NCBI GenBank assembly: GCA_034769895.1
Contig: CM068369.1
Coordinates: 429,313,479 to 429,377,478 of the forward strand
Direction: 5' to 3'
DNA: 64,000 bases
Source: Magicicada septendecula
Taxonomy: Eukaryota; Arthropoda; Insecta; Hemiptera; Cicadidae
Shown: piece after piece, positions 9,383 through 19,974 of the stretch
How the letters are laid out: each line of letters begins with the position of its first letter
Numbering within the stretch: the stretch's first letter is position 1
Notes under the pieces: model-generated
Told to the model about the DNA's origin: nothing
Seen by the model: the letters and a program-made list of their open reading frames with translations, nothing else
The model's database searches: none
Program-made: the position numbers and the translations under genes

Positions 9383-11335
9383 CTAAAACCCCTAAGAGGA
9401 CCGGTGAGGATATGGTGCCCAAACCCCCCATTTATTCTTATACCTCATGGGTAAATGACCCCCCTGGCTTGGCGACTATGGACGCATCTGAACGAGATCA
9501 CTGGACTTCTCTGTGCGAGATCCCAACACCGAAAATCGAACAGACACGCACCACAGCGCACCTCACCTTCTAACATGTTTCCCCAAAAAATCCAAATCCC
9601 TGGCTTATATCATGCCAGATCCTCAACCGATATGTTCCCCCTTACATGCAAACTGGGCTGCCTTTAGCAGATACTGGGCTCACACACACACCTATAATAT
9701 TTTTTAAACAAACTCATCAATTAAAATAAGTTCAAAATCAGATTGTATCAAAACAAAAAATCTCTTATCTGGATAGATTAATTCTCTTTGTTATTATTAC
9801 TGATAAAAAAAGAAACAAATAAATTGAATATTTAATTAAAACATGGACTGCCTTATCCTAACATTTGATTATACATATATCCTAAACAGTATAATTCAAT
9901 AACACTATTAATACACATAAACAATAATACAACAAAAAATGCAAAACATCAATTTAATGGCAGGCACAAAAAGGATACACAAATATATATATATATTTTT
10001 TTCTACTACCCCCTTTTAATCCCTTAACCCCTGATACCCGTTACATATTAATGTGTTCTGCGCTAGGCATCTTGGCCTTTTCCCAGCCTCATCCTAGCCG
10101 TAAACCACATCTCCCTCGTGACCTGTAACTGAGTCACCGCCCATCCACACTCACTATTACCCCCCCTAGACTGTAGCGGCTAGTTGCTTTCACAAGGACT
10201 GATGCGGAAGGGGTGGACATTTTTTTCTTTTATTCCACCCCCATCCTTGCTTCGGCGTTACAATAAAATTCGGTATTACACCTACTCGTTTTTTATTTAT
10301 ACACCGCTAATGGACTACCACCCCTATCTGGGTGAAAATAGCCCTGTTCCAAAATTTGGTAGATTCCCCAAAAAATAACCCCCCTACTAAATCTAACAAA
10401 CCACCGGGTTAATAAAATAAAACAAACCACAAGCCGGTTATATCAGGTAAAATTCATGATTTGTCACAATTAACTACTTTCACGGTCATGGTCCGGTGAG
10501 GTCATGGCCGCACTTAGGTGGAGAATCTACAGTTAAAACATAAAACATAGATCGACATTAATAAAATTTATATGAACAGTAATATACACATCTTATTTTC
10601 CAGACACTATCTCATCTTAAACGTTCTTTCAGTTTTTTAATTTAAATAAATCACATCAATTAGTATTTAATTTATACTTCCTGTTTGAAAATGAAATTAA
10701 GTTCATTATTACAAGTTCATTATTAAAAATCTTCTTTTCTATTAATTTAAGTACCAAATTAGTTTAATTTTATTTGATTAGTAACCTCAGAATTAATTAC
10801 ATTTTTCAAAATGATCCTACATAAATATTATCTACATTCCATCACATCAGATGTTTCTTTCTATTTCATAATAAGATTTTCCTACTGGCAACGATTCAGC
10901 AGACTACAACATTTTTGTTATTGTCACCAAGCATGTCTGTAGACATTAGTCACAACATACAACACACTTGTTTACATAAACAGTCGTCTGCCAGACTGGT
11001 GTTATAAACACAGTTATAAACACTCTCAGTTTCAACATTCATGGTTACATCATACTAACACATGTACTTCACTTTTCAATTTGTTATAAATCTTTTAGAT
11101 TACATATTTATCAATGTCTATTTCTTACAGTTCAACCAAATATAATTCTAATTCACCTTTCAGTTATTATTACTTTTTAATTACAGTTTCTATTTAATAC
11201 CATTATCTCAATGCATTTTTATTATTGAATTAAACTTTTTTCACACCAGTAAACATTTTATTCTATCTGATTGGTATTATGAACTTTATGCTTACAATAC
11301 ATTATCCACCTATTGACCTGAGCACAAAATGCACA

Positions 11336-11382
<47 letters not shown>

Positions 11383-11649
11383 AATATCTCCACGTAACCT
11401 CTGAAACATTTAACAACAATGTTATTTCATACAAACAATTTAACTGTCAATTACCAAACACCTATCTCGTAAAATAATTTGAATTCATTAGAAAACTTCA
11501 ATTATATAACATTCAAATCAATCAACATATTTAAAACATCTCAACTTGGTTTGATTACATTAATTGTTGAAAATACAATTCCATTGCTATCAACACAATT
11601 ACAATTCTCCAATCACTGTTTTCAAAATTAACATAGTTATTTATTTAAA
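9383..11649 (-). other. LARD internal region C, 3' non-coding part
   Basis: The equivalent of 2963-5219. The CA microsatellite (about 11336-11382) is longer than in region B, which is the main length difference between the copies. Confidence 0.6.
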
Positions 11650-11862
11650 TTGCAAAATATTATTATTATTATTATTATTTCAACAATTACCTGCATACAC
11701 ATTGTTTACTTAACATTCTACAATGCACACAAACAAATTTACTACAATTATTTACAAACTTTTGTTATTCACTGTTCCGTTTTTCCACACTTCATTGTCC
11801 AAGTCTGCCAGGTCAAAACCATAAAACAAAATATTTATAACTGTCCTTTATCGTTTTATAGT

Positions 11863-12168
11863 CTATCCTCCATCGTCATAGATAAGTCTTTGTTTTATAT
11901 AGCATTGTTCAATTTCATTAACACACAAATTACTGTCTTGTGTGTCGTTACCATAAAAACCAAATTCATTCATTTTACCAAAATAATCATAAAACAAGTC
12001 AACGTTAAGTACATCGGTTAAGTCTCCATCAGTAATTACATTCATTATCAAGTCAGTTATTTTTTCATCATAAAGTAAATTATTATTATTTAAACATGTA
12101 TCATCAAAATAATCTTCACTCTCAATTTTAACAGGTAAGTACTTCAAATCATTAACATCTCTTTCCAC
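11863..12168 (-). CDS. Second half of the overlapping acidic ORF pair, copy C
   Basis: Identical in predicted sequence to the frame at 5436-5741, with the same GTG beginning and 25-nt overlap. Confidence 0.3.
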   Translation of the reverse strand: MERDVNDLKYLPVKIESEDYFDDTCLNNNNLLYDEKITDLIMNVITDGDLTDVLNVDLFYDYFGKMNEFGFYGNDTQDSNLCVNEIEQCYIKQRLIYDDGG

Positions 12169-12542
12169 TCATTATAATCTCTCTTTAGTTTATATAATTC
12201 TATCTCTTTGTCAACACACAACTCTCCATCTAAATCTCTCTCATCAAAACACCATATTACACTTTCAACATCCTTCCACACGGAGGGTATTAATTTATAC
12301 AAAAAAGAAAAACAACTCAAATCTTCCACTAAATAGGGTCTCTTGCCCTCCAATAATAACATTTTTGAACACCTTGGTTCATCACAAATAAGGGGAAAAT
12401 TCACCCTCTGCCCTACACATTCATCTACTCTTTCTTTCCATTCCTTTTCTAATTCATCAACACTAATTACTACCTCGTTACAACATATAACGCTGTTAAG
12501 CTACTAATTCATCACCATTTAAATAACATAGAAAAACCATAA
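12144..12542 (-). pseudogene. Frameshifted copy of the acidic ORF in internal region C
   Basis: The counterpart of 5717-6112. An extra T near 12496 (a GTT where copy B has GT) breaks the frame after the N-terminal hydrophobic stretch. This leaves 86 codons open from 12404 down to 12144. One of the two complete copies is therefore broken, which argues against strict need for this protein in array propagation. Confidence 0.4.
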
Positions 12543-13027
12543 ACAATAATAAAAAAAAAACTTACACTTACCGTTCTTGTGTATTCTTGGGTCCAGGGTT
12601 TCACACGTACTTTGGGATACAAGCGTAATTTTCAAGGTGGCGTGAATAACTCATACAATGCATCTTGGAAGAGAAATTATTTTTTGTTTATTAATCAAAA
12701 GTGTTGAACTTTACATTTTATCCAAATATATTTTTACAGGTTTCTAAGATTGTGCAACTACCATATCTTATTTCCTATACTTACTTACTATTACTTACTT
12801 ACTCTAAGATAGCCGAGCCTGCTTTACACACGCACTTACATACATTATTTTAACAAAACTTCATTATTAAACCCCAAATACCATTTTATAATAAAGCCCC
12901 AGCCCTTACTGAAAAAAAAAAACGCCGGCAACGTGCTTCGTGCGCGCACTCATCTTCTGTTATTTTTCTTGTTTTTACTGTCCGAAAGTATAAAATTATC
13001 TCCTCTACTTCTGCAACTCGACCGCGG

Positions 13028-13312
13028 TCACATAAATTCAAATGATAAATCCACTTTTACTGTTAAAATGTAAAGTTTTGTACCAAGCCTGACTTGGCCC
13101 GTTCCGGCGCCGGAGCGATCAGTTGACCAACTGGGAACTAAAAACGTAGCAGGTGTTGCTAATGTGATCTCATACTTTTGACGGAAAGCACTGCCTTGTG
13201 CTTCGTCGTAGAAGTTTCGTCCCATGCTATGCATGTAGTTGTTGGAGTGACGATAGCAGACGATTTCAACTAGGCACTGGCTAACGACACAGGAGGGGCC
13301 GGACTTAGACAT
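13028..13312 (-). CDS. Unrecognised 94-aa ORF (MSKSGPSC), LARD copy C
   Basis: The full-length third copy, with one substitution (Val for Asp at residue 9). Silent changes also occur, for example near 13107-13110. Confidence 0.4.
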   Translation of the reverse strand: MSKSGPSCVVSQCLVEIVCYRHSNNYMHSMGRNFYDEAQGSAFRQKYEITLATPATFLVPSWSTDRSGAGTGQVRLGTKLYILTVKVDLSFEFM

Positions 13313-13440
13313 TATTTCCTGCCGCTCAAACGCACATTGCTGAATTTAATCGCCCAAGCCATCTTGATTTTCGGGCTGGCAGCGTCATTCCGAGCTCGTA
13401 CCTGTACTGCTCGTGGGCGCGCGGTCACACTCATGCCCAT
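13312..13440 (-). CDS. Small basic ORF overlapping the next start, LARD copy C
   Basis: Copy C of the 42-aa ORF described at 464-592. It is open over the same length and ends on the same TAATG overlap. Confidence 0.35.
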   Translation of the reverse strand: MGMSVTARPRAVQVRARNDAASPKIKMAWAIKFSNVRLSGRK

Positions 13441-13578
13441 TTCTGAGAATTTGAGGGTGGTACGAATTCCTTGCCGACTTACACAATACAAATTGCGCCT
13501 TACTGCTTTGTTTCAACACTGTGTCTTGCCACGTGTTCGATTCCAAGGGAGATTAATGTTTGTTGTACAATAAAACTT

Positions 13579-14340
13579 TCACACTAATTTTTTATAAAAT
13601 CCCCCAAAATGAAATAAATAAAATACCCTATGTTTTAGACACGTTACAACGCTCTCTCTCTCACTCACTATTTCACTATCTACTCTCAACGTATCACTCT
13701 CTGATACCACCCTTTCACTCACATTACCATTTTCAATATCATTGTTAACAATTGTTATCTTACTCTCTACTACCACATTTTTAATTAAATTCTCATTTTC
13801 GACATTATTGTTATCATTTGTTAATTTTTTATTATCATTATTTTTACTTTTACTCTGTTCTCCCACTGACTCTACTATTCTCTCAATATCTTGTTTCAAT
13901 TCGTTACAACTACTTTCGCATATCATTTTTATCTCATTAATGTCACTTCTGAGTTCGTCAAATTTACAGTTAAATTCACTTGTCATTTCATTCAATTTTA
14001 TATCGTTATTGCCAAAACGATTAATTAATTTGTTAAATATGTTATTCTGTACGTCTAATTTGCTGTCAAAACTATTCTTTTGTTCATCGAATTTCTCACT
14101 AAAATTGTGATTTTGAACGTCAAATTTTGCATTTATTTTAGTGTCCCTAACATCAAGTCTAGCATTTATCATGCTATATAAACGTGTTAACATCTCATCT
14201 GTATCAGATTTTTTACTTTGGACGGGCGTTGAATGAATTCCTTCATCCATAATTTTTGACTCAGTTCCACTTAATTCAGTATTCATGTGGCTTTCGTTTT
14301 CAATGTCAGTTAAGCTGACATTCTCGTTATTATCTGCCAT
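13579..14340 (-). CDS. Gag-like coiled-coil ORF, LARD copy C
   Basis: The same gag-like ORF, 253 aa, in the copy next to the outer 5' LTR. It has the same CT-tract length as copy A. An extra C in a C-run near 13602 changes the last residues to GGFYKKLV. The coiled-coil region is unchanged. Function is inferred only from position after the LTR and primer-binding site and from the related interrupted gag-like ORF at 15764-16005. Confidence 0.55.
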   Translation of the reverse strand: MADNNENVSLTDIENESHMNTELSGTESKIMDEGIHSTPVQSKKSDTDEMLTRLYSMINARLDVRDTKINAKFDVQNHNFSEKFDEQKNSFDSKLDVQNNIFNKLINRFGNNDIKLNEMTSEFNCKFDELRSDINEIKMICESSCNELKQDIERIVESVGEQSKSKNNDNKKLTNDNNNVENENLIKNVVVESKITIVNNDIENGNVSERVVSESDTLRVDSEIVSERESVVTCLKHRVFYLFHFGGFYKKLV

Positions 14341-14517
14341 ATCTGTAAATTTATTAATCTAGATTTTCTTACATACAATATCTACCACTTTACTCTTAAC
14401 CTCTGAACATTGATGTACTAATTTGTATGTGCTGCGTAATTTTTGCGTAGTTACTTTACCCTCAAATCAAACTTGCATTTATCGTAGGTGTGGCATTTTA
14501 ATTATTCAAATTCGAGT

Positions 14518-14535
14518 CCCGTTCGTAGCGCCAAA
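14518..14535 (-). other. Primer-binding site, LARD copy C
   Basis: Same 18-nt sequence directly after LTR C as described for copy A. Confidence 0.6.
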
Positions 14536-15763
14536 TGTGATCTTCTATTCACATACAAATACAAAAAATTATTTTATTTTCCACCTACCTTGTTTCCACC
14601 TATTTTCCGCCTTCTGCCAGAGTCCGCAACACGAACGTTAAAATGCAAATATGATTATAGGTTATCGTAATAACTTACGCAACGCATTGTTAAAGAGAAA
14701 TTAATTAAATTTTATTTTATACTTCAAAATATTCTTTAAGTATTAAATTGTTATTTATTTGGCCTCTTGGCTCAAATCATGGAAAATGCATAAAACCCTT
14801 ATTGATAGTTACATGATGGTATTACACTTATACTTACAGAATTACAATAAACACCTTACCTTAATTAGACAGCCCAATCTGCTATTTACACTCACATTCA
14901 CACCTTTACAAAACCAACTACTATTATTTAATTGACATGTTTGCACAAAAAACCCTTTATACAAATTTGTTGAAAATACGGTTACTGGTTACCCGACGGC
15001 TCACTGCTTTCGCTGACACGTGGCACGTATTCTTTAAATGTCCGAAAGCTTATTATTCATTTTATTTCGGCCCGCTCACTTCAGTGATTCTGTTAATAAT
15101 TGTCTGATGGTCTATTTACTCACGGTGCCTCCCCGACTACGTCGCACTGTGCACATATTGGATTTATATTTATCCAATTAATCAAATTTTTCGGCTCGCC
15201 AGCACGTTATGTTCCAACGGCCGCCGCCGCCTCACCACAACACCACTGCTGATTCACATTTTGGCTATATAATTTAGGTGAAACTTTGTGTCCGGTCGGC
15301 GGACGCACTACTGTTCGCGTCTGGCAGGTTATGATGTTACTTTCCGACTGACTTACATGCTGCTGGGCATCACTGCCTTGCCTGCGAACAAATATCGTCG
15401 CCGTTTGCAGCCTTCGTTATCTAAATTTTAGTAGCTGCACATTTGGCACACAGGATTTACGTGTGCTGTGCGACGACGATATTTCACAGCCTTTTGCGTG
15501 GATTAGGCGCTTCGCGGATGCAGGTGCTTGTGCATTGGTGAGTGGACGTCACACAGACGCAAAGTTCTTAGAATCGTGACAGTCGACAACATGACATTCC
15601 TTTATTAATATTTCATAACAGCTATTGCGTACTGCTCCATTGTTTAGACTGTGAGTTAGATTCAACCAAGGACCGGACACATATATGAAGTAAATTGTAC
15701 AATTTTAACCAAATCAACCCAAATTAATAAAATAAAAAAAACCTCCTAATTCGCCCCATTACA
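14536..15763 (-). repeat. LTR C, outer 5' LTR of the LARD array
   Basis: Same 1,228-bp length but with about nine substitutions relative to A and B, for example near 14680, 14803, 15140, 15345, 15497, 15548 and 15652. It abuts foreign sequence at 15764, so it is the true outer 5' end of the array. Identity of A and B with divergence of C is what unequal crossing-over between LTRs would leave. Confidence 0.85.
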
Positions 15764-16005
15764 ATCTGGTTAAATTTGTCATCGAATTTAATATTCTGCT
15801 GGTTAAACTTTTCGTCAAATTTTTCATCAATCTGTTCTCTTAATAATTGAAATTGGTTATTTTGAGTTTTTATTAATTGAAATAAGTCTTCCAATGACAC
15901 CTTATTATCGATTGCTATAGGTGTCGAATTGGCACTTATTTCGTTCAATATAATCGATTCTGTATCTGTGTTGTTCATCTTTACGCTTTCGTTATTTTCT
16001 GCCAT
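15764..16005 (-). pseudogene. Gag-like ORF of a related element, interrupted by the LARD array
   Basis: The minus strand encodes about 80 aa starting MAENNESVKMNNTDTES, followed by coiled-coil blocks such as KFDEKFNQQN and KFDDKFNQI. It resembles the LARD gag-like ORF (MADNNENVS, KFDEQKN), but it is clearly a different family member. The frame runs straight into LTR C at 15763 and stops a few codons later, so the array inserted into this ORF. The leader upstream (16006-16195) leads to a primer-binding site. The remainder of the host element would lie left of the array, outside the window. Confidence 0.65.
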
Positions 16006-16175
16006 TTTAATAAAATTTTGTTGTAACACTAAAATAACTATTTGATTACACTTGTCGTTTATATGTTTTTGTCTATATAACCTACATAACCTCTCATGTA
16101 TTATGTTATGAACTATTTCGGCACTCCCGTTGTCTCTGAATCTGGCTTATTTTATATAAAATAATTTTATATAAA

Positions 16176-16195
16176 GTCACCGTTCGGGGGCCAAT
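16176..16195 (-). other. Primer-binding site of the interrupted host element
   Basis: The minus strand reads ATTGGCCCCCGAACGGTGAC, following TGACA at 16196-16200, the likely LTR end. It is close to the common Gypsy form TTGGCGCCCGAACGG. The LTR would extend to higher coordinates. A possible start is TGTAGACGCC near 16500, preceded by purine-rich sequence, but this edge is uncertain. Confidence 0.5.
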
Positions 16196-16500
16196 TGTCA
16201 CTTTATTTCTTTATATGTATTTATTTATATTTTACCAATATTAAATAAAGCACATGTACTTACCATAACACTCTCGGTATAAGCACGTGGTTCATACCCA
16301 ACATGGATTTCCTCTCTAAGGGCCAGGATTCACACTCAGCGAGATTCAGAGACATTGAGGTTATCGAAATAATAATGACTCTAACTACCATTTGAATGCC
16401 ATAAACTTGTTTTTTAATTTTCTGAATTAGATTTATAATACTGAATCATAACCCAAAGATGGCGTCACATATAAATACTAAAAACAAAATGGCGTCTACA

Positions 16501-16686
16501 TTTTCTTACGCCCCTATTTATTAATCATTACTTTCCATTACTGTGAAGCTTAATACTATCCTAAATTTGATTCTAGCTGCAGCTTTAATAACATGTGATT
16601 GATTTAATTCAATGTTTTGTATATCTCACAAACCAATGCCCTGATATTTTATTGTAATGGCCAGTCGTTCACTCCCCCCCCCCCCC

Positions 16687-16733
<47 letters not shown>

Positions 16734-17440
16734 TCACAGATACATTTTATTTGGTTTCTTTCTTATTGAGCTCATTAAGGTATAAAGATATGGTTATTAT
16801 TTATGACCTCTCTGAATGTGGACGCTGGTAGCTCCGCCGCTGGTGTCAGATCCTCCGTATTAAAATGGCATATGGTCGCCGCATGTCCCTCGTCGATTTA
16901 TTTTGCTAGCACTGATTCTACGGTTCATATTTAAATAATAATTTGCTGTTTTTAGTCTTTGAAGATTTACTGTTACATTTTGATTATAAATAGTAATTTT
17001 TCTAAGACTCTTCTGGTTAAAACTACGTCAACAGCGATGTAAGCTGTTGACGCTCTGATGTGCTGTGTGGAACTGAGAACTGGTTATATGCAAAATTTGT
17101 GTACGTATTAGTACATCTGACGTCACCGTCTTTTGTTCTCTCGGCCAACGCCTTGTTTCATACGCTATTGTTTATGCGTCATTGTCGTTTATTAATGATG
17201 ACACAACCTTGTGAACCAATAAGAATTGTTATTAAAGTCTTTCTCCATTTATACCGCCATTATCTCTGCTCGGTTTCGCCCGTCCACCGGTGACCTTGGA
17301 ATTATTCTCCTCTTACTGAATATGCGTTGTTTGTGCATACATAGGGACAATGGACCTAACCATACTTTATATAACATGAATACATTAAAACATTATGAAA
17401 CATCCTCAAACCCCATAATTAAGATAATGGGCCTTAATGT
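16501..17440. other. No gene seen; microsatellite and small palindrome
   Basis: AT-rich sequence without a convincing ORF. It contains a C-run joined to a CA repeat (16674-16731) and a perfect 9-bp inverted repeat, GTCAACAGC and GCTGTTGAC, at 17027-17051 with a 7-nt spacer. Confidence 0.5.
16674..16731. repeat. Poly-C plus CA microsatellite
   Basis: A run of about 16 C followed by about 20 CA units. Confidence 0.9.
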
Positions 17441-17871
17441 ACCGTTACAAAACCATTCTTGGCTAGTATGAAAACTTTATAGTTTCAGGTGTGATGACAC
17501 TCGCCTCTGCATTTGATGAAAGCTGAGACTGCTGAAAATTTTTGTAGAGCTGAAGGCCTTTATTTTTTATCATCACATTGCTTAAAAATAACCTTTCTGA
17601 TTCTAGTCTTCTATCCAAATTACCAACAGCTTCTCCATTTTCTTGAGAAGAGGATCGTATCTGCTAACACAAGACACTTTGCTACATAAATCAATCGCAC
17701 TTGATATTATTTTATTTTTGGCTTTTTTGGTTTTGCATGTCGTTCACTCGTTAACACAGGATTCTCCAAGCTGGATGTGTTACTTCCACATTTGAGTTTG
17801 TCTAATATAGTAATTTTTTCTAATAGAGACATAGCTTTTCTCTTTGATTTAAGGTCCTTGTTATAGGACAT
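17440..17871 (-). pseudogene. Jerky/Tigger-type transposase N-terminal remnant
   Basis: On the minus strand an ATG at 17871 opens about 54 codons reading MSYNKDLKSKRKAMSLLEKI, then TILDKLKCG. This matches the start of Jerky/Tigger/CENP-B-like transposases, in which a basic KRKA block leads into a helix-turn-helix DNA-binding domain. After a stop at 17707 the similarity continues in other frames: a tryptophan-bearing segment (LEKMEKLLVIWIED) and an NKGLQLYKNF-type stretch correspond to the second CENP-B-type helix region. No DDE catalytic part is seen. The fragment is dead, with frameshifts and stops, and a second related copy lies at 52580-53925. Confidence 0.6.
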
Positions 17872-18479
17872 TTTCTAGACACTGAAAAGGGATATTACCA
17901 AAACAGAATCACAAAGTCAACTGGCAAAACTTTGAATACGATGGGCACTAAACTGGCCATTTTTTCTAGTATATCTGTCTCAGTGATTAGCTTAACATTT
18001 GGAAGCCTTTGATCTTTTTAATGTGTTACTACATAAATTGCGAATAAATGAGGAGACAAAAAAAAAAACATAAATTGCTGGTAACAGTTGCTTTGATTCC
18101 AGACATTAATTATTAGTCTAGAGCGGATTCTTGGAAATAATCGTAATGCTGAATGAAAACCTCCTCCCATCAGCTAGTGCAAATAAACAAAGCAGTATAC
18201 CATGATCGGCAAAGCTTAACAAATTTTTAACCATGAGTAAGTGTAATCATGATTGGCGAGAACTTGCGCCGATGAGATATTATGAGATAATGGATTAGTT
18301 TATTATGAGATAATGGATTATCTGACAGGGTTTTTGTAATGAGCTTATTAATTCACTCGTGAGTCAATCCATTTCAAATCATCCAAAATTAAAGTAAATG
18401 GTGGTTTGAGGATTAAAAAGAACATTGACTTTTTACTATAAAGACCTCTGTAGGGGAGAAGTGTAAAAATGCCAATTAT

Positions 18480-18600
18480 TTTTTAATAACCTTGGCCTTT
18501 CACCAGTGGTGGCCATCTTTCTTTCGCAGCTCACTTTTTGCATTTTTCAGCATTCATGCCAAATGGAATGACAGAGCTTCCATTGGGTTAACAAAGAAGA
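18480..18600 (-). repeat. Diverged repeat shared with 49141-49240
   Basis: Read on the minus strand, this segment resembles the plus strand at 49141-49240. Both contain a stretch translating as IPFGMNAEK and a downstream PPLVK or TPLVK block, so an old protein-coding element may underlie both. The family is not recognised. Confidence 0.45.
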
Positions 18601-18756
18601 AACTGTGTATGGTACCCACTTATTATTTATTATAAACAAAATAACTCAGTGAAAAAACATAAAGTCTTTGTAATTATCTTGTTGGTACATCCTCTTCATT
18701 CACTTTTTTAAATATTATATATATAAAACTTTCACTACTTATTTTTTGGTTTTGTT

Positions 18757-18797
18757 TCCCAGATGTTTCGACGTGGTGTTCGTCTTCCTCAGTGGGA
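18757..18797 (-). ncRNA. Hammerhead-ribozyme-like motif in Penelope end (minus copy)
   Basis: On the minus strand: stem I arm UCCCA, core CUGAGGA, stem II GACG with CGUC and a 7-nt loop, core GAAA, a minimal helix III with AUC as cleavage triplet, then UGGGA, which pairs perfectly with UCCCA. The CUGANGA and GAAA core, plus minimal helix III, matches the hammerheads reported in Penelope-like elements. Confidence 0.55.
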
Positions 18798-18841
18798 TTT
18801 ATAATACTGAATGTTTATAATACAATTCCAACACACACAAA

Positions 18842-19351
18842 ATTGCTAACATATTTAGGAAACACAATTATAAAGTAGCCTACAGAACTAACAACACCAT
18901 CAGGAAACACATAAATAATACTAACAAAGACACAGACACATACAGCAAAACAGGGGTTTATAAATTAAAATGCAGTGACTGTCACCAGTTCTACATCGGC
19001 CAGATGGGAAGATCTTTTTCCTCTAGATATTCTGAACATGTAAAAGCCCTCACCATAAACTACATACATTCCACATTTGCCACACATTTACAAAATGAAA
19101 ACCACAGTTACACAAACATAGAGCACAACATGGAAATACTACACTACTTACCTAAAAGTAGAAAACTAAACACAGCAGAACAATTTGAAATATACAGATA
19201 TCACACACTACAACCAAACAACATATTAAATGAACAATTACATTATAGATCACACATACTTTTCGATACACTGATTCAAACACAAACTTTGAATCCCAGC
19301 GCCAATTCCCTCCCACCAGCAACCCCCACCACACACACCTACAACCCATAA
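18842..19351 (+). pseudogene. Penelope-like GIY-YIG endonuclease, 5'-truncated
   Basis: An open frame of about 169 codons with no ATG at its beginning; the first internal ATG is at 19004. It reads through a GVYKLKC motif (codons at 18953 onward) and FYIGQ (YIG at 18992-19000). These are the GIY and YIG signature strands of the GIY-YIG endonuclease fused to Penelope-like reverse transcriptases. RSFSSRYSEH and STFATHLQNENHSYTNI follow, as in arthropod Penelope elements. The C-terminus ends HTYNP before a stop. In an intact element this nuclease would nick the target DNA for primed reverse transcription. The upstream RT is absent, so this copy cannot move by itself. Confidence 0.8.
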
Positions 19352-19384
19352 CCGTTACTTTGTACAGACATTCAGTATTATAAA

Positions 19385-19425
19385 TCTCACTGAGGAAGAC
19401 GAACACCACGTCGAAGCGTCTGGGA
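19385..19425 (+). ncRNA. Decayed hammerhead-like motif in Penelope end (plus copy)
   Basis: The inverted partner of 18757-18797. CUGAGGA and stem II (GACG with CGUC) are intact. The GAAA core has become GAAG and stem I has one mismatch (UCUCA against UGGGA), so it is probably inactive. Confidence 0.45.
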
Positions 19426-19459
19426 AACAAAACCAAAAAGTAAGTGTTCACAGTGAAAG

Positions 19460-19462
<3 letters not shown>

Positions 19463-19502
<40 letters not shown>
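19463..19502. repeat. TA microsatellite
   Basis: About 20 TA units at the end of the Penelope-like fragment. Confidence 0.85.
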
Positions 19503-19508
<6 letters not shown>

Positions 19509-19974
19509 TTGTGTATTGAGTGATCTCCTAAAGCACGACACATAACTTTTCACTGTGTCAAAAAATGTGGGATGAACCATATTAAAGAAACATTACCAAA
19601 GACCAAAACAGTTGGTTCAAGCTTCAAACCAATACAAGAACAAAACAACTTTTGCCAACCTGTGCTATACAAACAAGATGCTCTTTGGTAGTTTTTTGGT
19701 TGAGCACATAGAAAAATGCATGCGATGGTACAGGGGGCACTATGAAATGTGAAGTAGCTAAGACAAGTATACAGAGGCCTCTTAATAACCAAATTTTGAC
19801 AGTCATGTTTTTATTTTGTAAAGAAAATATAAAGGGTATTGAGTTCAAACTTGCTTTAAAAGAAGAAGTAGAAGAAGTAACAGAGCACTTGGAAACCTAA
19901 GGAGCTGATTTAATTATTGCAAATGTATTGCTGGAACAAGAAGCTTTCATAACTACATTCCATTGTTAGAAGGC

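Larger units (their letters stand above)
1..15763 (-). mobile_element. Tandem array of a non-autonomous (LARD-type) LTR retrotransposon
   Basis: The sequence repeats with a period of about 6.42 kb: matching ORFs start at 464, 6882 and 13312 on the minus strand. The order is partial internal region, LTR, internal region, LTR, internal region, LTR, so neighbouring copies share LTRs. The internal regions (5,192 and 5,201 bp) hold a gag-like ORF but no protease, reverse transcriptase or integrase motif that I can find. That combination, with proper LTR ends, primer-binding site and polypurine tract, matches large retrotransposon derivatives. Copies differ by scattered single bases and microsatellite lengths only, so the array is young. 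Its left end lies outside the window. Confidence 0.85.
18672..19499 (+). mobile_element. Penelope-like element fragment with inverted ends
   Basis: The GIY-YIG-coding fragment is flanked by about 70-bp inverted copies of one sequence: 18742-18810 on the minus strand and 19371-19440 on the plus strand. The whole is bounded by a 13-bp direct repeat, ATAAAGTCTTTGT, at 18659-18671 and 19500-19512, which looks like a target duplication. Inverted pseudo-LTRs, 5' truncation and an AT-rich tail (TA tract at 19463-19500) are usual for Penelope-like elements. The reverse-transcriptase part is missing. Confidence 0.75.

Noticed and set aside
19550-19848. Overlapping 74- and 80-aa minus-strand ORFs
   Set aside because: They lie antisense to degraded plus-strand coding-like debris upstream of the WWIG fragment, with no protein-like features.
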